From Fibrobacter sp. (GTDB lineage Bacteria; Fibrobacterota; Fibrobacteria; Fibrobacterales; Fibrobacteraceae), in assembly GCA_017412605.1 (NCBI GenBank), contig JAFPWY010000015.1, positions 62,001-126,000 on the forward strand: a DNA stretch of 64,000 nucleotides, in the 5' to 3' direction. The position numbers and the translations under genes are program-made. The notes beneath the pieces were generated by a model. The model saw nothing but the letters and a program-made list of their open reading frames with translations. It did not search any database and was not told the origin of the DNA. Below, piece by piece: positions 59,313 to 64,000 of this stretch. The stretch's first letter is position 1; every line of letters starts with the position of its first letter.

Positions 59313-60062
59313 TCAAAGCTCATACTCCTCCGGTGGGGGCAGCGCCTCAAAGGCGGCCTTGGCGTCCTGAATATTCTCGTTCACGGAGTCCTTTTTCAGA
59401 AGTCCGTCGCGTAACGTGATGGTGCGCCCGCTGAAGGTCGCGATGTCGGGCTCGTGCGTCACGAAGGCGATGGTTTTCCCCTGGCGGTTGAGTTCCTGGA
59501 AAATCATCATGATTTCGTAGCTCGTGCGGGTGTCGAGGTTTCCTGTCGCTTCGTCGGCGAGGATGATGACGGGGTCGTTCACTAGGGCGCGTGCGATGGC
59601 GACTCTCTGCTGCTGGCCGCCCGACATCTGGTTCGGCAGGTGGTTCATTCGGTCTTCCAACCCGACCATCTTGAGCGCTTCGACGGCCCTTTGGTGGCGC
59701 TCTTTGGCGGAAATCTTCGAATTATAGAGGAGCGGGAGTTCCACATTCTCGATGGCAGTTGTTCGGCTGAGCAGGTTGTAGCTCTGGAAAACGAAGCCGA
59801 TTTTCCGGTTGCGGATGTTCGCGAGGGCGTCCCTTTTCAGCTTTTCGGTGTGTTCGCCATCTAATATATAGTGTCCGGAGGTTGGCCGGTCCATGCACCC
59901 CAGGATGTTCAACATAGTGGTTTTTCCGGAGCCGCTCGCTCCCATAATGGTCACAAATTCACCTTTATATATATCAAAAGACACCCCTCGGAGCGCATGG
60001 ACGGTTTCTTCGCCCATTTTGAAGTCTCGACGCAGGTTTTGGATGGAAAGAATAGGGGACAT
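59313..60062 (-). CDS. ABC transporter ATP-binding protein (MacB/LolD type)
   Basis: 249 residues from the ATG at 60062; a TTG at 60089 would add nine. Walker [11 protein letters not shown]-loop [12 protein letters not shown], signature MSGGQQQR, Walker [15 protein letters not shown]-loop THEP: the LolD/MacB subclass. It is followed by the permease gene on the same strand after a repeat array. The outer-membrane partner could be a TolC-like protein such as the one at 46491, but that is not linked here. Confidence 0.93.
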   Translation of the reverse strand: MSPILSIQNLRRDFKMGEETVHALRGVSFDIYKGEFVTIMGASGSGKTTMLNILGCMDRPTSGHYILDGEHTEKLKRDALANIRNRKIGFVFQSYNLLSRTTAIENVELPLLYNSKISAKERHQRAVEALKMVGLEDRMNHLPNQMSGGQQQRVAIARALVNDPVIILADEATGNLDTRTSYEIMMIFQELNRQGKTIAFVTHEPDIATFSGRTITLRDGLLKKDSVNENIQDAKAAFEALPPPEEYEL

Positions 60063-60178
60063 ATCTAAAATAAATTCCTTTTTGCCCAATTAGATGCCTT
60101 GTTTTAGGGTCCGGATGCAAACTTTTTGTCAAAAAAATATATTTTTCATCACAAACCTTAAACAACAAGGGATGATAG

Positions 60179-62590
60179 ATGAAAAAGTTAATAGCACTTT
60201 CGCTGCTCTCCGCCGGGATGGCTTTTGCACAGACCGGATTGCAGGGCGGATCAGATGGTCTTCATCAGGTGAACGCCAAAACGCTGGGTCAATGGAACTT
60301 CTCCTTCGGTCTGGGTGGTGATTTTGCATTGGATTCCTGGTCTCTTAGTCGCGGCGGTACCTATACCGATGAAAATGGCAAGACTTCTTCATTCAATGCG
60401 GACGATGCCTCGTTGTCGGGAAATGTGAACCTGGGTATCGGTCTCCTCAACTTCTGGGATATCGGTGCTAGCCTGCCGGTTTACTACGACCATGCCAACT
60501 CGGACAAGGGCTCCGAGGTGAGCGACAAGATGTGGTCCTCGGGTATGGGCGACGTGGATGTCTGGACAAAGCTCCGTGTCCCGTTCGACGACAATTTCTT
60601 CTTCGGCGTAGCCACCTTCCTCGAGATGTATATCCCGTCTGGAACCGATGGTGCAGGTGTGCGCCCCCGCCATGCCTGGTATCTTGACGATGCCGGTGCG
60701 ACTTCCGCCTATTCTGGCGAAGGTATGGCCCTTTCCGCATCCCTCGCTTTTTCTCTTGATTTCACCAAGTTTGGCTTCCCGCTCCGCTGGAACCTGAGCA
60801 GCGGCTTCCTCAAGGCCCTTGGTCATGACGAAGCCAACGTAGTCTCTTATGCTACGGCCTTGAACCTGGTTCCGGGCAATGCGGTTGACTTCTTTGTCGA
60901 ATTTTCCGGCGAAATGCGCGTGGAAAAGACAAAGTACCCGCGCGATCCCTTTGTTGACCCGATGCTCATTACTCCGGGTTTCCGCGCCCATCTCGGCGAA
61001 CATGTCGACCTGACCATGGGTGTCGACTTCTCTTCTCGCTTCTTCAGCAACCCCGGCTACGATTCGGGTGATGAACGCGAAAACTGCAAGAATTACCAGG
61101 TCAAGTTCCGCAAGGATGGCGAGTCGGCCACCTACTGCTACGCCTCGACTCCGATCATTGCCGGTGTGGCTGCCCTTGTGTGGCATTTCGATGTCCGCAA
61201 GAAGGCCTACGAAGATCCGACCATCATTACGAAGGGTGACAAACTCGCTTCGAAGCAGTTCAACGATACCGATGGCGACGGCGTTCCGGACATCAAGGAC
61301 AAGTGCCCGTATAGCAAGGCCGGCGCAGCGGTCGACAGCCTCGGCTGCGGCATCGACACCGACGGCGATGGCGTTATTGATATTGATGACAAGTGCCCCG
61401 ATACTCCGAAGGGTGTAAAGGTCAACGATGTGGGCTGCGTCGGCGATAGCGACGATGACGGCGTCATGGACGACCTCGACAAGTGCCCGGCCACCCCGAA
61501 GGGCTTTGCTGTGGATAGCCTCGGCTGCCCGTTCGATGCTGACAAGGACGGCGTTGCCGACATGCTCGACAAGTGCCCGAACACTCCGGCCGACATCAAG
61601 GTGTCGACGGATGGCTGCCCGGTCGATACGGACAAGGACGGTGTTGCTGATTACCTCGACAAGTGTAAGGATACTCCGTTCGGCGCCAAGGTTGATTCCA
61701 TTGGCTGCCCGGTCGATACGGACAAGGATGGCGTATTTGACGGTATCGACCAGTGCCCGAACACCAAGAAGGGCGCAAAGGTCGACACTCTCGGTTGCGA
61801 ACCGGACTTCGACAAGGACGGCGTTCCTGACGGCGTGGATCGCTGCCCGAACACTCCGGCTGGATTTGAAGTGGACAGCCTCGGCTGCGTGAAGGATGAC
61901 GACAAGGACGGTGTCCCGGACAAGCAGGACAAGTGCCCGAAGACTCCGAAGGGTATCACGGTGGATAGCGTCGGTTGCGCCCTTGACTTTGACAAGGACG
62001 GCGTGCCTGACCAGATTGACCAGTGCCCGAACACCCTGCCGGGTGCCAAGGTCGATTCCACGGGTTGCCCGGTGGATACCGACAAGGACGGCGTACCTGA
62101 TGGTCTGGACAAGTGCCCGAACACTCCGAAGAACGCACCTGTGGATTCCACCGGTTGCTCTCTGGATAGCGATGGTGACCTTGTTCCGGATTACAAGGAC
62201 AAGTGCCCGGGTACTCCGAAGGGAATTTCTGTCGACGCTAGGGGCTGCTCTGCCAGCAAGAAGGAAGACCTTGAGGTCCTCGGCCGCGGGCTTACCTTCA
62301 ACAAGGGCACCGCTACGCTCTCCAAGGGCAGTGCTAACTCCATTGCGAACATCGTCGCCCTCATGAAGAAGGTTCCGACCTTGAAGCTCGAAATCCAGGG
62401 CTATGTCGGTGGCAATGGCAATGCCGAAAAGAACAAGAAGCTCGCTCAGGATCGTGCTATCGCGGTACAGAGCACCTTGATGTCCAAGGGTGTCGATGCA
62501 ACCCGCCTCCGCACGGCAAGCTTCAGCGGCGAAGAAGCCAACCAGAAGAGCGGCAAGCAGGAACGCATCGAACTGGTCGTGTTCCAGTAA
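60179..62590 (+). CDS. OmpA-family protein with thrombospondin type 3 repeats
   Basis: 803 residues. Signal peptide (~1-17), an N-terminal beta-barrel (~25-350, aromatic strands such as NFSFGLGGDFALDSW), eleven 30-residue TSP3 calcium repeats (~363-692) of the form DTDKDGVPDGLDKCPNTP...VDSTGCPV with one Cys pair each, and a C-terminal OmpA-like peptidoglycan-binding domain (~700-803, GRGLTFNKGTATLSKGSANS; TLKLEIQGYVGGNGNAEKN). The long calcium-binding stalk lets it span or stiffen the envelope. ATG after AAGGGATGA. No partner is adjacent; terminator follows. Confidence 0.9.
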   Translation: MKKLIALSLLSAGMAFAQTGLQGGSDGLHQVNAKTLGQWNFSFGLGGDFALDSWSLSRGGTYTDENGKTSSFNADDASLSGNVNLGIGLLNFWDIGASLPVYYDHANSDKGSEVSDKMWSSGMGDVDVWTKLRVPFDDNFFFGVATFLEMYIPSGTDGAGVRPRHAWYLDDAGATSAYSGEGMALSASLAFSLDFTKFGFPLRWNLSSGFLKALGHDEANVVSYATALNLVPGNAVDFFVEFSGEMRVEKTKYPRDPFVDPMLITPGFRAHLGEHVDLTMGVDFSSRFFSNPGYDSGDERENCKNYQVKFRKDGESATYCYASTPIIAGVAALVWHFDVRKKAYEDPTIITKGDKLASKQFNDTDGDGVPDIKDKCPYSKAGAAVDSLGCGIDTDGDGVIDIDDKCPDTPKGVKVNDVGCVGDSDDDGVMDDLDKCPATPKGFAVDSLGCPFDADKDGVADMLDKCPNTPADIKVSTDGCPVDTDKDGVADYLDKCKDTPFGAKVDSIGCPVDTDKDGVFDGIDQCPNTKKGAKVDTLGCEPDFDKDGVPDGVDRCPNTPAGFEVDSLGCVKDDDKDGVPDKQDKCPKTPKGITVDSVGCALDFDKDGVPDQIDQCPNTLPGAKVDSTGCPVDTDKDGVPDGLDKCPNTPKNAPVDSTGCSLDSDGDLVPDYKDKCPGTPKGISVDARGCSASKKEDLEVLGRGLTFNKGTATLSKGSANSIANIVALMKKVPTLKLEIQGYVGGNGNAEKNKKLAQDRAIAVQSTLMSKGVDATRLRTASFSGEEANQKSGKQERIELVVFQ
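61265..62254 (+). repeat. Eleven 90-bp coding repeats (TSP3)
   Basis: Eleven tandem 90-base units within the OmpA-family gene, each coding a D-x-D-x-D-G-V-x-D...D-K-C-P...G-C unit. Such a tandem array could vary in copy number between strains. Confidence 0.85.
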
Positions 62591-62609
62591 GCAAAAGCTT
62601 GAATACAAA

Positions 62610-62638
62610 AAGGGCTCCGCGATGGCGGAGCTTTTTTT
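62610..62638 (+). terminator. Terminator after the OmpA-family gene
   Basis: GCTCCGC-GATG-GCGGAGC stem followed by seven T. Confidence 0.85.
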
Positions 62639-62654
62639 GTGCCTTATTTGTGCC

Positions 62655-63071
62655 TTATTTTTTAAAGACCCATTTTTTGTAGAGCATGAAACTCACGATC
62701 ACGTATACTACGTTGGCGATGATGTTCGCAAGATAGCCGGGTTTCATGAAGCGAGACATGAAATTGCTGATGCTCATGCACCAGGAAACGTGTGAGAACA
62801 GATAGACGCAACCTTCGAGCACGAGCAGGTTTATCGAGTACGAGCACAGGAAGACGATGGCAAAGCGAATGACTTCGGTCCGCTTCTTGTTCGTACTTTT
62901 GAAGTTCCAGATGCGGTTGCATAGGTAGCTGTTCAGGCCGCCCGCAACAAATCCGAGGAAATTTGAAAGTTCCAGGTTCCAGTCAAGAATCTGGTGGAGA
63001 ATCCAGACCACGATGAGCGTGATGAGGGTATTTAGAATGCCGATGATATTGTATTTGATAAAGTGAAGCAC
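62655..63071 (-). CDS. GtrA-family membrane protein
   Basis: 138 residues with four membrane helices. FIKYNIIGILNTLITLIVVW and FLGFVAGGLNSYLCNRIWNFKS match GtrA, the small flippase-like protein that often helps move lipid-linked sugars. YVIVSFMLYKKWVF at the end is typical. No glycosyltransferase gene adjoins it; role unknown. It starts 20 bases from the divergent CoA-transferase gene. Confidence 0.87.
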   Translation of the reverse strand: MLHFIKYNIIGILNTLITLIVVWILHQILDWNLELSNFLGFVAGGLNSYLCNRIWNFKSTNKKRTEVIRFAIVFLCSYSINLLVLEGCVYLFSHVSWCMSISNFMSRFMKPGYLANIIANVVYVIVSFMLYKKWVFKK

Positions 63072-63091
63072 AAGCGCAAAATAATTAAATT

Positions 63092-64000
63092 ATGGCTATG
63101 GACTGGATTACTTCAAGGAAATGCAGTGCCGAAATAGCTGCAGGAATGATAAAGAACGGGGATGTACTGGGTCTTTCCGGGTTTACGCTGGCCGGATATC
63201 CCAAGGCGGTCCCCTCGGCGCTTGCCGAGAGGGCTGTTAGACTTCACGAGATGGGTCAGGAATTCAAGGTGACGGTTTTTTCGGGCGCTTCGACGGGCGA
63301 CAGCTGCGACGGTGCGCTTGCTCGCGCCGATGCCGTGAGTCTCCGTATGCCCTATCAGTCCAACCCGAACTTGCGCAAGGCGATAAACAGCGGCAGCATC
63401 CGCTATATCGACGCCCACCTCGGAAAGATGGGTTACCTTGTACGCACCGGGGTCGTGCCGGCACCGACGGTCGCCATTATCGAGGTGTCCGCCATCTTGC
63501 CCGACGGTCGCGTGTGCCTTTCCACTTCGGGCGGTAACTCGGTTTGTTTCCTGGACATGGCCGAAAAGATTATCCTGGAGCTGAACACCCGCCTTGGGGA
63601 CAGCTGCCTGGGTATGCACGACAATGCTCTTCCCGAACTTCCGCCCCATGCGAAACCGCTTTTCATCTATTCTGCGGGCGACCGCGTGGGCGGCGAATTT
63701 GTGCGTGTCGATATGAACAAGGTTGTCGCCATCGTGGAGCAGGACCGCTTTGACGAGGTGACTCCTTTTGTCGAGCCGGATGCCGTTTCAAAAAATATTG
63801 GCGAACGCATTTTGGATTTCATTCGCTTTGAAGAATCGCACGGGCGCATTCCCAAGGGGATGGCCTACCAGAGCGGTGTCGGCAAGGTGGCCAACGCTGT
63901 GCTTTGTGCCATGGCCGAAGACGATCGCCTGGGGCAGATTGACCTGTTTACCGAGGTTATCCAGGAAGCTTGCCTCCCGCTTTTGAAAAAAGGCAAGTTG
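63092..64000 (+). CDS. Acetyl-CoA hydrolase/transferase (succinate CoA-transferase type), 3' partial
   Basis: 303 codons are in the window and the frame is open at the end. The first part matches the Cat1/acetyl-CoA hydrolase-transferase family: GDVLGLSGFTLAGYPKAVPSALAE, then FSGASTGDSCDGALARADAVSLRMPYQSN, and GMAYQSGVGKVANAVLCAM. The active-site Glu and the GNG motif of the second half are partly beyond the end. Members exchange CoA between acetate, propionate and succinate, which fits the succinate and acetate fermentation of Fibrobacter. ATG 63092 or 63098. The downstream end cannot be described. Confidence 0.87.
   Translation, partial: MAMDWITSRKCSAEIAAGMIKNGDVLGLSGFTLAGYPKAVPSALAERAVRLHEMGQEFKVTVFSGASTGDSCDGALARADAVSLRMPYQSNPNLRKAINSGSIRYIDAHLGKMGYLVRTGVVPAPTVAIIEVSAILPDGRVCLSTSGGNSVCFLDMAEKIILELNTRLGDSCLGMHDNALPELPPHAKPLFIYSAGDRVGGEFVRVDMNKVVAIVEQDRFDEVTPFVEPDAVSKNIGERILDFIRFEESHGRIPKGMAYQSGVGKVANAVLCAMAEDDRLGQIDLFTEVIQEACLPLLKKGKL

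Noticed and set aside
60389-62608. 739-codon minus-strand frame opposite the OmpA/TSP3 gene
   Set aside because: It is the antisense of a regular 90-base repeat whose codon pattern avoids stops; no domain is recognisable.
1-64000. Prophage, insertion sequence or integrated element
   Set aside because: No transposase, integrase, phage structural gene or attachment-site duplication was seen; the only mobile-looking items are the GIY-YIG unit and the repeats.

Overview
The window looks like a piece of a Fibrobacter chromosome (Fibrobacter succinogenes or a close relative). This rests on two proteins with the FISUMP paralogous domain (Fibrobacter succinogenes major paralogous domain), on Ser-rich linkers in lipoproteins and secreted esterases, on a Gram-negative envelope gene set (TonB/ExbB/ExbD, TolC, OmpA, Omp85), and on glycoside hydrolase and carbohydrate-esterase-like genes. 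Genes are dense, moderately GC-rich and on both strands. There is no phage, IS transposase or CRISPR array. Many gaps are instead filled by 7-bp-period repeat arrays (ctAGATT / TGAGCGA type) and dispersed palindromes.

Layout. 1-2.9 kb: end of a glycan-binding/FISUMP protein, then metY. 3.2-18 kb: the most interesting block. It holds a flavodoxin-like gene, an operon of ECF sigma factor, membrane anti-sigma and an exported caspase-like protein ending in a repeat barrel, then a TonB-dependent receptor with a lipoprotein, then a complete TonB2-type energising operon (DUF3450-like, TtpC-like, ExbB, ExbD, TonB, TPR). Four transcription units in this block begin with the same bipartite promoter-like motif, TRACAM-N14-RGTGTTTAR, always with 20 bases between the first bases of the two parts, and two of these would give leaderless or nearly leaderless mRNAs. 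I read the block as one ECF regulon: the sigma factor activates its own operon, an outer-membrane receptor and the machinery that energises it, with the caspase-like protein as a candidate sensor or protease. A GIY-YIG nuclease gene flanked by a 13-bp inverted repeat sits inside the TonB operon.

18-33 kb: secreted and lipoprotein genes of unknown role, a LysR regulator, an alpha/beta hydrolase, a cupin, an ABC-F ATPase, a large cadherin-like surface protein, acetate kinase, a histidine phosphatase, a SIR2-like NADase-type protein and a small secreted protein. 32.9-36.4 kb: a candidate 6S RNA directly downstream of zapA, a ZapB-like coiled-coil gene, and uvrC. 36.4-48 kb: a FISUMP lipoprotein, an isolated nuoA, an Omp85-type protein, a phosphohexomutase, two outer-membrane barrels, two paralogous secreted esterases, Hsp20 with a near-perfect sigma-54 promoter, a TolC-like protein and tRNA-Val(CAC).

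48-64 kb: housekeeping and envelope genes. These are PTS EIIA, aroD, clpP-ftsY and its downstream lipoprotein/thioredoxin/glycosyltransferase/outer-membrane cluster, a GH5 enzyme without a signal peptide, mqnA, a REC-GGDEF diguanylate cyclase, a KDPG-type aldolase with a palindromic upstream region, a MacB-like ABC exporter, an OmpA-family protein with eleven 30-residue calcium-binding repeats, GtrA, and the first 303 codons of an acetyl-CoA hydrolase/CoA-transferase cut by the window end.

All calls come from reading the sequence and the translated frames by eye. No database search, folding program or alignment was run.
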